Source: an uncultured Acidobacteriota bacterium (GTDB lineage Bacteria > Acidobacteriota > Terriglobia > UBA7540). From it: a DNA stretch of 18,872 nucleotides. Positions 8,748 to 15,901 of this stretch are shown one piece after another (within the stretch, counting starts at the first letter, position 1; the number at the start of each line of letters is the position of its first letter). The stretch is from assembly GCA_937900045.1 (NCBI GenBank), contig CALCEB010000184.1, positions 1-18,872 on the forward strand. The letters run 5' to 3'. The notes beneath the pieces are model-generated. The model was not told the DNA's origin, made no database searches, and was given only the letters and a program-made list of their open reading frames with translations. Made by a program: the position numbers and the translations under genes.

Positions 8748-8874
8748 CTAGCAGGCCCGGTCCAGATAGAGCGACTCGTAACGGTCGCAGACCTGTTCCA
8801 TCCTGAAATGCAACATGGCGAACTCCCGGGCATTCTGGCCGTCCCGCCCGCGGCACCGCGCTCCAGTGGCGGCG
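8748..8874 (-). pseudogene. C-terminal remnant of a glycosyltransferase
   Basis: Directly after the cupin stop, one minus-strand frame reads RGRDGQNAREFAMLHF, then RMEQVCDRYESLYL, ending in TAG at 8748-8750. This is the usual C-terminal helix of GT4 glycosyltransferases, where a run such as 'NAREFAL..HFS.ERVCDRYE.LY' ends the protein. Only about 40 residues remain and there is no start. The match breaks off at the end of the cupin gene, so the rest of the glycosyltransferase was apparently lost when the cupin and amidohydrolase segment became its neighbour. The call rests on pattern recognition of a short segment. Confidence 0.6.
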
Positions 8875-9225
8875 CTACTTTCGCAGGTAATCGTCCGTCT
8901 TATTAATCCAATCCATGCGGGGCGGGTAAAAGATGTCAAGCGCCACGCTATCCTCGATGGCCTCGGCGAGATGCGGCATGTTGGGAGGAATGGTTAGGAC
9001 TTCTCCGGCGCGAACGACGATATCCTTTCCATCCATGCCAAAGCGGAGCGCGCCTTCCAACATGCATGAGACCTGTTCGTTCTCGTGGCGGTGAAGTGGC
9101 ACGATGCAACCTTTTTTCAGAAGAATCCTTGCCACCATCACGTTTTCTCCCACCGCCAATTGGCGGGACAACAACGGATTCAACTGCTCCATTTCCTGAT
9201 CAGCCCAACGAATGTGTTGCAACAT
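8875..9225 (-). CDS. Cupin-domain protein, KdgF-like
   Basis: This is a single-domain cupin of 116 residues. Cupin motif 1 is GCIVPLHRHENEQVSCMLEG (residues 39-58), with metal ligands H45, H47 and E50 or Q51. Motif 2 is GEVLTIPPNMPH (74-85), with H85. The size and the ending LDIFYPPRMDWI resemble KdgF, the pectin/alginate-pathway cupin that opens unsaturated uronate sugars to linear ketones. This is only a resemblance, because many small cupins share the layout. The ATG at 9225 has AGGAG upstream and lies 16 bases after the amidohydrolase stop, so the two form an operon. Confidence 0.8.
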   Translation of the reverse strand: MLQHIRWADQEMEQLNPLLSRQLAVGENVMVARILLKKGCIVPLHRHENEQVSCMLEGALRFGMDGKDIVVRAGEVLTIPPNMPHLAEAIEDSVALDIFYPPRMDWINKTDDYLRK

Positions 9226-9241
9226 GGTTTTCGCTCCTGCG

Positions 9242-10594
9242 TTAAGGTTTTACGGGCGGATAAAGGCTTGCCGCCGTGTCGTGTAAATAAGCGTGGGCCA
9301 TCTGCAGGGCCAGAGGCTTGGTAATCTCGCCTTCAGAAACCATCTCCGCCAGCGCTTCCGCCAGCGCCGGGCGCGCGGAGTGAACGGCCATCCAATAAGA
9401 TTCTTCGGCGCCGAGCGCCTGATTATACGGGAACGCGTCGGAGCCGTAAGTGATCTTGTCCGGGAAAATCTCCAGCCAACGCTTCAGCAGCCGCTTGAAC
9501 TCGGAAGGGTAGAGGAGAAGCTCCGTTTCTGAGGTGTCCAGGTAAACGTTCTTCATCGCCGCCAGCCAGATGACTTGCCGGTCATACGGGTAACCGCCAT
9601 GAAGCAGGACGAAGGTGGTGTTGAGATAGCGCGGATCACGGAGGACGTTCTCCAGGTTCAGGACGTTTCCGTTGTGCAGGTTGAAGTAGTCCCCGGGTCC
9701 AACGGCCGTATGGATGTGAACGGGCAGATGAAGCTGGCCGCCCTCCCGCACCAGATAGCGGAAGATGTAATCCTGGAAAGTCGTGTACTCCGAAAAGGTG
9801 GGAGCGCCGGAGCTGAGAAACCGCTGGTAAATGGCGGCGGCGGCCTGGCGGCTGGGGTCGCCGAAACGAAGGGAGCGAAAGTAGGCCGCTTCAAACTTCA
9901 TGGCGATTCCACCCTTCCGCTGGTTCTCTTCAAGGACGCGCGTGATGAAAGCAAGATACTCGGTGAAATCAGCGGGAATCGTCCGCAGACCATCCTGAAG
10001 GAGGTAGTGCTTCAGCATCCGCTGCTGCTCCGGCGTGTAGACAGCCTCGTCCGGATTCAAAGAGGCGAAGCATTGGTTATTGAAGGGGAAGAGAAATGAG
10101 TCGACGAAGAAAACCCAACGGAATCGGCGCGGATCAAGATAGTCCGGCATGGAGACGCGATTCGCCACCGACGTTTCGATGTTGAGCCGGTCCAGGATGT
10201 GTGAGAAGTATTCCCGCCCTTCTTCCTTGCGCAGTTTCGCGGTCCTTTCAACAAGCCATTGCTGGTGTGCGGACGAAAGGTCTGGATAGGGATAGCTGAG
10301 AAGCTCATGGGCCGCCAACGCCAATTCAGGATTACTGAGCCGCAACCGCAGAGGCACGCTGCCGGGCGGGACCGTCATGGCATCAACGTTCGGATCATCT
10401 GCAAAGCCGGGATGAGCGTGATGGTCGAAGATGGGAATTTTGTCAATTTGAGTAAGTAATTCCTGGTAAAGCTGGCTGGCGTTGGCGCGCGGTTTCGGCC
10501 TGGCTTGACCAAGGCCGGGCCGCGAAAAGAGCAAAAGACCAAGAGAAAGCATCACCACTTCGTCTGTCATTCGAGGCCAAACCCGGATTGTCAT
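9242..10594 (-). CDS. Exported metal-dependent amidohydrolase (amidohydrolase-2 / FluG-like)
   Basis: This is a 450-residue TIM-barrel hydrolase. An N-terminal hydrophobic stretch, MLSLGLLLFSRPGLGQA (residues 15-31), looks like a signal peptide with cleavage after GQA. The mature part opens with the metal-binding FDHHAHPG (HxH at 59-61). A lysine in IAMKFEAAYFRSL (K233), HIH at 293-295, LHGGYPYDRQ (H332) and the catalytic-type Asp in TYGSDAFPY (D386) complete the family pattern. LHGGYP with NVYLDTS and YGSDAFP recalls the amidohydrolase half of fungal and plant FluG proteins. The substrate is not known; hydrolysis or decarboxylation of a carboxylic or amide compound in the periplasm is the general expectation. 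The ATG at 10594 has GGAGG nine bases upstream. The gene leads an operon with the cupin. Confidence 0.85.
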   Translation of the reverse strand: MTIRVWPRMTDEVVMLSLGLLLFSRPGLGQARPKPRANASQLYQELLTQIDKIPIFDHHAHPGFADDPNVDAMTVPPGSVPLRLRLSNPELALAAHELLSYPYPDLSSAHQQWLVERTAKLRKEEGREYFSHILDRLNIETSVANRVSMPDYLDPRRFRWVFFVDSFLFPFNNQCFASLNPDEAVYTPEQQRMLKHYLLQDGLRTIPADFTEYLAFITRVLEENQRKGGIAMKFEAAYFRSLRFGDPSRQAAAAIYQRFLSSGAPTFSEYTTFQDYIFRYLVREGGQLHLPVHIHTAVGPGDYFNLHNGNVLNLENVLRDPRYLNTTFVLLHGGYPYDRQVIWLAAMKNVYLDTSETELLLYPSEFKRLLKRWLEIFPDKITYGSDAFPYNQALGAEESYWMAVHSARPALAEALAEMVSEGEITKPLALQMAHAYLHDTAASLYPPVKP

Positions 10595-11014
10595 TCGCCG
10601 CGCCCTCCGCTTGCCATGATAACGCGGCTTGATCGTAGCCCGATAGTTTACCAGCCATCAAATAGCTGGCAAGATAAGACGCCATGTAAGACTCCGGCTG
10701 GCAATTCCCATGGCGCCCGCACGATCCCTGCATCCGATAAGGCTGCTGAATTCCCGCTTAATGAAAAAAGTCTCATCCGTCTTACCTGTCTCCCCTGTCT
10801 CAATCGGGGAGCGTACCATTGAAATCAGCGCCAACCGAGTACTCCACTGTAGGGGCGGACGCGCATAGAAATTGCTTATTCTAGCAACCTGATTTTTTTA
10901 TTTGCATCCAACCCAATTGTAGTGGATATTATGCCACTACAGCTTTTCTGTGCCGGGAAGGCCGGCGAAGACGCTTGCTGGAGATAGAAGGATCCCTTGG
11001 ACAGGCAGCTCACG
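10595..11014. other. Divergent intergenic region before the AAA+ unit
   Basis: No gene is seen in these 420 bases between the amidohydrolase (leftward) and the 140-residue protein (rightward). It contains the hairpin CCAGC-CATCAAATA-GCTGG near 10650, an A/T-rich tract around 10870-10932 and the small inverted repeat TTGCT/AGCAA (10872-10887). A GTAGGGGCGGACGCGC segment (from about 10849) resembles ends of dispersed repeats. A weak promoter candidate is TTGCAT (10902) with GATATT or TATTAT (10925-10932). Confidence 0.4.
10918..10941 (+). promoter_or_regulatory. Hairpin at the possible promoter of the AAA+ unit
   Basis: The arms TGTAGTGG (10918-10925) and CCACTACA (10934-10941) are perfectly complementary across the loop ATATTATG, which contains the best -10-like TATTAT. 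GCTTTTCTG follows, so a weak intrinsic terminator in the plus direction is an alternative. It shares TGTAG with the dispersed repeat ends. Confidence 0.35.
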
Positions 11015-11437
11015 ATGGCATTTATTCGCAAACGCGGCAACGGGTACTATCTGGTTCACAGCATCCGGAAAAAAGGCCGCGTCCGGCAGATTCATCTGGC
11101 ATCGTTGGGCCGCAGGCCGGTCATTACGGATGACGTGATTCGCGGCGTGACGAGCAAACATCCGCTGGTCCAGATTGACTGGCGGGACATTAAAGAGAAG
11201 GCATTTCAGGAGGCGATAAGACCCGTCGGAGACTATACGGAATATTTGCGCGAGCTTCTGTCGGATGTCCGGAATGTTCATCTGGGTATTGCCGATCTCC
11301 ATTTGCCGGCGCTTGAGATGACGGATGACCGGGAATTGAAGGGCCGGTTGATGGCTGAATTGAGGCTTCTGAGGGGAACTTTGGACGTGAAACTGAACTT
11401 GGCCAGAAAGGGGAGGTTACTCTCGTTTCGGGCTTGA
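11015..11437 (+). CDS. Unrecognised 140-residue protein paired with an AAA+ ATPase
   Basis: I cannot assign a function. The N-terminal 32 residues (MAFIRKRGNGYYLVHSIRKK, then GRVRQIHLASLG) form a basic beta-hairpin pattern seen at the start of some transposase-like and hypothetical proteins, where a 'YYLV...RQ..LA.LG' strand pair recurs; nucleic-acid binding is possible. The rest is mixed helix, with acidic stretches (KEKAFQEAIRP, ELLSDVR, LKGRLMAELRLLRG) and a basic tail. There is no signal peptide, membrane segment, cysteine pair or catalytic motif. I start at the ATG at 11015, since the typical MAFIRKRG opening lies there; a TTG at 10997 would add six residues. The stop is 20 bases before the ATPase ATG, so the two are almost surely one transcript. 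A role as adaptor or substrate-selecting partner for the ATPase is inference. Confidence 0.75.
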   Translation: MAFIRKRGNGYYLVHSIRKKGRVRQIHLASLGRRPVITDDVIRGVTSKHPLVQIDWRDIKEKAFQEAIRPVGDYTEYLRELLSDVRNVHLGIADLHLPALEMTDDRELKGRLMAELRLLRGTLDVKLNLARKGRLLSFRA

Positions 11438-11457
11438 GCTGACTGGAGGAGACGCAA

Positions 11458-12606
11458 ATGGGCCAGGTACAAACCATTCTCGATCCGACGTTGCGGAGCC
11501 CGGAGGTTCGCGATTTCGAATCTTCACTTCGCAAACGAGTGGTGGGGCAGGACCGCGCGGTCCGGCAACTAGCGCGGGTTTATCAGGTCTATCAGGCCGG
11601 GCTCGGAGCGCCCGGCCGTCCGATCGTCAACCTGCTTCTGCTTGGACCCACGGGCTCGGGAAAAACGCGCTTGGTGGAGGCTGCGGCTGAGGTCCTTTTC
11701 GGCTCCTCGAAAGCGGTCCTCAAGATTGACTGCGCGGAGTTCCAGCATAGCCATGAAATCGCCAAGATTATCGGTTCGCCGCCGGGATACCTGGGCCACC
11801 GGGAAACCCAGCCGCTGATCACCCAGGAGGCCTTGGAAGAGCATTACACCGAAAAAATCAAGCTTTCTCTCGTGCTCTTTGATGAAATCGAAAAAGCCAG
11901 CGATGCCCTGTGGCAGTTGCTTCTCGGTATTCTCGACAAGGCGACGCTGACCCTGGGGGACAACCGGCATGTCGACTTCTCCCGCGCCTTGATATTCATG
12001 ACTTCGAACCTTGGCTCCCAGGAAATGATGAGTCTCATGTCGGGCGGCTTGGGATTCACGCCTGCGACCGGTGAGGATGAAGATAGCCTGGATATGAAGA
12101 TCTACCGGGCCGCCAGTGAAGCGGCGCGCCGGAAATTCTCTCCGGAGTTCATGAACCGGATTGACCGGGTTATCGTTTTCCGGACTCTGCAACGGTTTCA
12201 TCTCGATCAGATCCTGGATATCGAACTTGCCCGGGTTCAGGACCGCATTATCGAAGGCAGCTCCGAACATCAGTTCGTTTTCCATTGCACAGAGGGAGCT
12301 CGGGAGTTCCTGCTGAAGGAAGGGACGGATACAAAGTCCGGAGCCCGGCATTTGAAGAGGGCTATCGAGCGGCACCTTGTCTTCCCGCTCTCCAACCTGG
12401 TCGCAACGGGTCAGATTTCGCTTGGCGACGTTATCACAATTGATTGCGATGCAGGGGGGATAAAGCTCATGTTCCTGAAAGACGAACAGGGGGCTTTGGT
12501 GGGTACTGCCGCAACGATGTCCGCGGAAATGGCCTTGGTTCCTGCAGGGCTGTATGAACAGTCCGCGGTTGCGCAGTGCCTTTCCTACCGCGCAACGCAG
12601 AAATGA
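11458..12606 (+). CDS. Standalone Clp/Hsp100-type AAA+ ATPase (single D2-like ring)
   Basis: This 382-residue AAA+ protein matches only the second ATPase module of ClpA/ClpB/ClpC. Walker A is LLLLGPTGSGKTRLVEAAA (GPTGSGKT at 63-70). The pore loop is GSPPGYLGH (106-114), with Tyr111 as the substrate-gripping residue. Walker B is LVLFDEIEKA (138-147), sensor 1 is MTSNLG (181-186), the arginine finger is in FSPEFMNRID (R234) and sensor 2 is GARHLKRAIE (R297). There is no N-domain, first AAA ring or coiled-coil middle domain, and no zinc finger of the ClpX kind. The tripeptide LGF (198-200) sits after sensor 1, where ClpA and ClpC carry the IGL/VGF loop that docks ClpP. Such rings unfold or remodel proteins using ATP. 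The ATG at 11458 has a strong GGAGGAG site. It follows the 140-residue gene by 20 bases and opposes all flanking genes in direction. Confidence 0.9.
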   Translation: MGQVQTILDPTLRSPEVRDFESSLRKRVVGQDRAVRQLARVYQVYQAGLGAPGRPIVNLLLLGPTGSGKTRLVEAAAEVLFGSSKAVLKIDCAEFQHSHEIAKIIGSPPGYLGHRETQPLITQEALEEHYTEKIKLSLVLFDEIEKASDALWQLLLGILDKATLTLGDNRHVDFSRALIFMTSNLGSQEMMSLMSGGLGFTPATGEDEDSLDMKIYRAASEAARRKFSPEFMNRIDRVIVFRTLQRFHLDQILDIELARVQDRIIEGSSEHQFVFHCTEGAREFLLKEGTDTKSGARHLKRAIERHLVFPLSNLVATGQISLGDVITIDCDAGGIKLMFLKDEQGALVGTAATMSAEMALVPAGLYEQSAVAQCLSYRATQK

Positions 12607-12615
12607 GGGCATTTT

Positions 12616-12645
12616 GACCCATATGCGAGACCTCGCATGAGGGTC
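12616..12645 (+). terminator. Hairpin after the AAA+ gene, possible terminator
   Basis: GACCCATATGCGAG and CTCGCATGAGGGTC are complementary except for two central positions. This gives a 30-base hairpin starting 10 bases after the ATPase stop. No T run follows on the plus strand, so Rho-independent termination is uncertain; it may instead protect the 3' end. No gene is seen from here to 12788. Confidence 0.4.
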
Positions 12646-12788
12646 AGGATGGCGACGAGGCTGGCTGTGCCTGTACCCGGCATACCGAGTAGTATCGATT
12701 TGATGGCGGGACAGTTGCCGTTCCAAGGTCCAAACCGGGCTGCTCGGCGCTGATGGTTTGGCGCAGAATCCGGCCCCTATGCAGCGAT

Positions 12789-14867
12789 TCAACGCTTGCA
12801 ATAGTGATCCAACCACTTTAGCTCTTCACGTACCTTGATCTTGCCGTGCCAGGGATTGTTGCCAAGGCCATGTCCTTCCCCCGGAAAGATCAGAAGCGCA
12901 CTGGGAATGTCCCGGTCGTGGAGGGCGCGCTCCAGAAGATAATCCTCACCCACATAAACCCGGACATCACTTCCGCCCCCAACCACATGCGTGGGTGTTG
13001 TCACCTTGTCAAACTGCCATATTGCGGCTTCGGAGTTGTACGCCTGTTCCGCCTGCCACGGTAACCCTCCCAGAAAATACGCATCGTCAAAGCTCACGTC
13101 GTCATTGCCCCAGTTGGCTACATGTTCCACGGCCCCGGCTCCAGTGACGGCAGCCTTGAATTCAGTAGTTTGTGTGATGAGCCAATTGGTCATATAACCA
13201 CCGTAGCTATATCCGCCCACCGTCAGGCGCTCCAGATCGGCGATACCGGCTTTGACCAGTGAATCAATCCCTTCCAGGATATCTTTTCCCGGACGCGAAA
13301 CGATCTTGTGAATAATGCCCAACGTGAACTTGTCGCCATATCCCGTCGATCCTCGATAATTGGGCTCAAATACCAGCCACCCATCCGCAGTTGCCAGATC
13401 AGCCCATTGGTACCAGTCCGCCTCAAAATGGTTGCCGTCCGCATCGGCCGGGCCGCCATGAATGAGTGTCAACATCGGCAAACGCTTCATGCCAAATTTA
13501 CCGGGAGGGTAAAGCAGCATTCCTTCAACCGGCGTGCCGTCATCAGCAGTCCAGCGATAGGGCTTGCCTTGGGGCAACTCAAGATGGGTAAAGAATTGGT
13601 TGAAGTAGGTAATTTGCTTCGCCTGCTGAATCTGGTTGATGCCCTCAGCCAGATAGACCTCTGTTGGGTCCTGTAAGGTTGAGTGAACGAATGCAATCCT
13701 CGCCGAGTGCGCCGAAGCGGAAAGATTCTCGTATGTCCCTGAAATCCCCGGGAGCTTTTCAAAAGCCCCTTCCGGATTGCTTTGGGAGTACATCTGCACT
13801 TCGGTTCCGAGCCTGCCGGCAGCAATGAAGCCGCTGCCCTCCGGAACCGCGTAGCCGTTTATCGCTCCTTCAAAGTCTTTCGCCCACCGCTGGATCCGGC
13901 CGCCGGAGGCGCTCACCCAATAAACGCGCGGCTGAACGTCCTCGTAGGGACCCTCGACGGATCCTGAAGTCACGGCGAAGAAGATGTGCTGGTTATCTCT
14001 TGCCCAGTGGATCCTTTCCGGGATGCCATTCTTGTGAAGCAACTGATGCGACTCGTTGGAAGTGAGGTTTACGAGGTAAATCCCATATGGCTTCATGTCG
14101 TCCTGCCGCTCGGAAGGCGATACGGTGGCGAAAGCCAGCCATTGGCCATTCGGCGAAGCCGTCAACTGGGCTACCCGGAAGGGTGTGTTTGCGACGGGAA
14201 AGAAGCGTGAAGGAGCAGGTTTTATGGAAGCACCGTCTTCTGTTTGACTCGTGAAGGGAGCAACGGCAACCCGGCTGATTACATCACCGCGTTCAGACTC
14301 GCGGTACTGAATGACATCATGCCATTGCTTTTTGTAGCGATCCGTCTGCGATTTCGTCCAAGGGGTGCGAGTGGCGAAGTAGATGAAGCGGCCGTCAGAT
14401 GACCAGGCGAAGGCGTGAACGCCTTCCTCACCGTGGGTCAGCGGAATGGCCTCACCGCCGCTTGGAGAAATCAGGTGAAGCTGTGGCGCGGGCTTGGGTT
14501 TTGGGATGCCCGGCGTTTCCTCGTTGCTTGCCCGGCCGGAAAGGAAGGCGATCCATCGTCCATCCGGCGACCATTCCGGCCGCCGGTCATATCCGGAGCG
14601 GGTCAACTCAATCAGCAACCCTTTTCCGTCCGGTGTGGAGTGATAAAGCCACAGGTCGCTGCGAAACCGGCTATGCTCCCAGTCCGGTCTTACAGTTTGT
14701 ATCACGACGTCCTGGCCGTCCGGAGAGACTTGAACTGCGGCAATATCAACGGAGTTGAAGAAAGCATCCAGTGTGAGAGGCTGCTTCTGGGCCTGAACCT
14801 GAGCGGGAGAGAGTTCTGTGGCAACCAAAATTGCAAGAAAGAATGAAACGATCGAATATCTACGCAT
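12789..14867 (-). CDS. Exported S9-family serine peptidase (prolyl oligopeptidase-like)
   Basis: This 692-residue enzyme has an N-terminal signal peptide (MRRYSIVSFFLAILVATELS, then PAQVQAQ). Residues 35-430 form a beta-propeller with WD40-like PD40 blades: VSPDG at 47-51, WSPDGRWIAFLSG at 99-111, WSSDGRFIYFATR at 155-167 and SPNGQWLAFAT at 238-248. The alpha/beta-hydrolase domain begins YRWTADDGTPVEGMLLYPP, then HGGP (470-473, oxyanion region) and NYRGSTGYG. The triad is Ser554 in GGYSYGGYM, Asp634 in GGSDVRV and His666 in GEGHGLG. The family cleaves short peptides, often after proline or at acylated N-termini; here it would act in the periplasm or outside. The ATG at 14867 has AGGGA five bases upstream, with a promoter at 14891-14920. 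It appears to be a single-gene unit. Confidence 0.94.
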   Translation of the reverse strand: MRRYSIVSFFLAILVATELSPAQVQAQKQPLTLDAFFNSVDIAAVQVSPDGQDVVIQTVRPDWEHSRFRSDLWLYHSTPDGKGLLIELTRSGYDRRPEWSPDGRWIAFLSGRASNEETPGIPKPKPAPQLHLISPSGGEAIPLTHGEEGVHAFAWSSDGRFIYFATRTPWTKSQTDRYKKQWHDVIQYRESERGDVISRVAVAPFTSQTEDGASIKPAPSRFFPVANTPFRVAQLTASPNGQWLAFATVSPSERQDDMKPYGIYLVNLTSNESHQLLHKNGIPERIHWARDNQHIFFAVTSGSVEGPYEDVQPRVYWVSASGGRIQRWAKDFEGAINGYAVPEGSGFIAAGRLGTEVQMYSQSNPEGAFEKLPGISGTYENLSASAHSARIAFVHSTLQDPTEVYLAEGINQIQQAKQITYFNQFFTHLELPQGKPYRWTADDGTPVEGMLLYPPGKFGMKRLPMLTLIHGGPADADGNHFEADWYQWADLATADGWLVFEPNYRGSTGYGDKFTLGIIHKIVSRPGKDILEGIDSLVKAGIADLERLTVGGYSYGGYMTNWLITQTTEFKAAVTGAGAVEHVANWGNDDVSFDDAYFLGGLPWQAEQAYNSEAAIWQFDKVTTPTHVVGGGSDVRVYVGEDYLLERALHDRDIPSALLIFPGEGHGLGNNPWHGKIKVREELKWLDHYCKR

Positions 14868-14890
14868 GATTTCCCTTCACAAAGAGAGAG

Positions 14891-14920
14891 ATTCTCACCC
14901 TATTGGTGACTTCCCGTCAA
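14891..14920 (-). promoter_or_regulatory. Promoter of the S9 peptidase gene
   Basis: On the minus strand -35 TTGACG (14915-14920) and -10 GAGAAT (14891-14896) are 18 bases apart, with five and four consensus matches. The transcript would start near 14884, only about 17 bases before the ATG. Confidence 0.5.
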
Positions 14921-15085
14921 GGTGGAAATCCCGGTTGCGGCGATGAGCGGCTCCGCAATTAGCCTCCGAGTGTTCGATAGGACTCGGTTTCTATTAACTG
15001 CCCTATAAATGTGCAGCCGGTTGAAAGTGGAATCCATTTCCATAAGTATGGTATTTGCCTTCACTTCCTCGTGTGCGCCCGTCGC

Positions 15086-15103
15086 CTTGCGGGCGCCCGC
15101 AAG
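15086..15103. promoter_or_regulatory. Perfect 18-base palindrome in the divergent intergenic region
   Basis: CTTGCGGGC is followed at once by its complement GCCCGCAAG. It lies in the 460-base gene-free gap (14868-15326) between the S9 peptidase and the divergent 165-residue gene. It could be a repressor site or a hairpin, but it is far from both promoters. Nothing else is seen in the gap apart from the two promoters. Confidence 0.35.
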
Positions 15104-15238
15104 ACCTTTCTAGGATTGAATTAAGTCAAGCGTTTCTTTTACTTGCCGCCCACATTTGGTCCCACCTCCGCATGCGCCCGTTTTGGTGCTGTGATTGCAA
15201 CTCAATAGGCCGGGATTCATAAAAAGCGAGCGGAAGCG

Positions 15239-15267
15239 GTGACGGAAGTAGCGCCTCCGGGTAATAT
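15239..15267 (+). promoter_or_regulatory. Probable promoter of the 165-residue gene
   Basis: -35 GTGACG (15239-15244) and -10 TAATAT (15262-15267) are 17 bases apart, each with four consensus matches, 60 bases before the ATG at 15327. Confidence 0.4.
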
Positions 15268-15326
15268 TCTTACTCTCATCGTCGTATCTTGACGCCGGAG
15301 CTTCGCGGGCGCTCGCAGGAGGAAAT

Positions 15327-15824
15327 ATGGATATTCGGTTTCGAGTTTGGAAGCGTGCGGTTCGACAGTTTCTTCGAACCTCCTATTCGGATGAGCGTCT
15401 TTCCTGGTTGTTGGCTCACGCGCAGAGTGGAAAGCTGGCTTACCAGTCGTGCTGCTGCCTGATCGGCGTGGCTACAGCGGACCATTCGCTCTGCGGAAAA
15501 GTTGACTTGAGCCAATCGACACCCCGGCATTACGAGCTGGCGCGGATGTTGCCGGGAGCGAAGGAGACGGAAATGGCTTTCTGGGAACTTGGTTACGTGG
15601 GGGGATCGCGGTTGCATAAATCGAGCGATGAACTTCGCCGCCGCCGGCTCATTCCCATGATTCGCGCCGTCATTCGGGCCCGAGACCGGGCAGCCCGGGA
15701 GAATGCACAACTGGTCACCAATCTTCTGAAGGACCAGTTCACTTCTCTCCGTGTGGCAGAACCTGCTCCAAAGCCTGTGGAGTCCATCCGGCGGGAAGAA
15801 GGGCCAAAAGGAATGATCTTCTAA
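15327..15824 (+). CDS. Unrecognised 165-residue cytosolic protein
   Basis: I cannot assign a family. The strongest support is a clear ribosome site (AGGAGG, six bases before the ATG) and the promoter-like pair upstream. The protein is basic at the N-terminus (MDIRFRVWKRAVRQFLRTSY), then helical (DERLSWLLAHAQSGKLAYQ). It carries the triplet CCC at 42-44 in SCCCLIGV, with D52, H53 and C56 shortly after, which together could bind a metal. Residues about 103-140 form a long charged helix (LRRRRLIPMIRAVIRARDRA). There is no signal peptide or membrane segment. A longer minus-strand open frame overlaps it, but that frame has no ribosome site and also reads through the terminator hairpin side. The protein is convergent with msrB. 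Confidence 0.7.
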   Translation: MDIRFRVWKRAVRQFLRTSYSDERLSWLLAHAQSGKLAYQSCCCLIGVATADHSLCGKVDLSQSTPRHYELARMLPGAKETEMAFWELGYVGGSRLHKSSDELRRRRLIPMIRAVIRARDRAARENAQLVTNLLKDQFTSLRVAEPAPKPVESIRREEGPKGMIF

Positions 15825-15835
15825 TCGCATTCATA

Positions 15836-15885
15836 GAGCGCCGGGCCAGTTTCGCTGGTTCCGTGGCTGAGTTGGCCCGGCGCTC
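15836..15885. terminator. Strong hairpin between convergent genes
   Basis: GAGCGCCGGGCCA (15836-15848) pairs perfectly with TGGCCCGGCGCTC (15873-15885) across a 24-base loop. It lies 11 bases after the plus-strand stop and 16 bases after the msrB stop on the other strand, a fitting place for a two-way terminator. T runs are lacking. The left part, TCATAGAGCGCCG, is also in repeat A. Confidence 0.55.
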
Positions 15886-15901
15886 CATCAGCTCCTGTCC
15901 C

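Noticed and set aside
8584..8856. A 91-codon N-terminal extension of the Gfo/Idh/MocA gene
   Set aside because: The Rossmann fold starts exactly at the ATG at 8583, which has a good ribosome site. The extension overlaps a glycosyltransferase remnant in another frame.
11569..12816. A 415-codon minus-strand open frame across the AAA+ gene
   Set aside because: It is the antisense shadow of a gene with intact Walker A, Walker B, sensor and arginine-finger motifs and a strong ribosome site on the plus strand. Its translation has no family pattern.
15276..15830. A 184-codon minus-strand open frame over the 165-residue gene
   Set aside because: It has no ribosome site and a low-complexity translation. 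The plus-strand frame has an AGGAGG site and a promoter-like pair.
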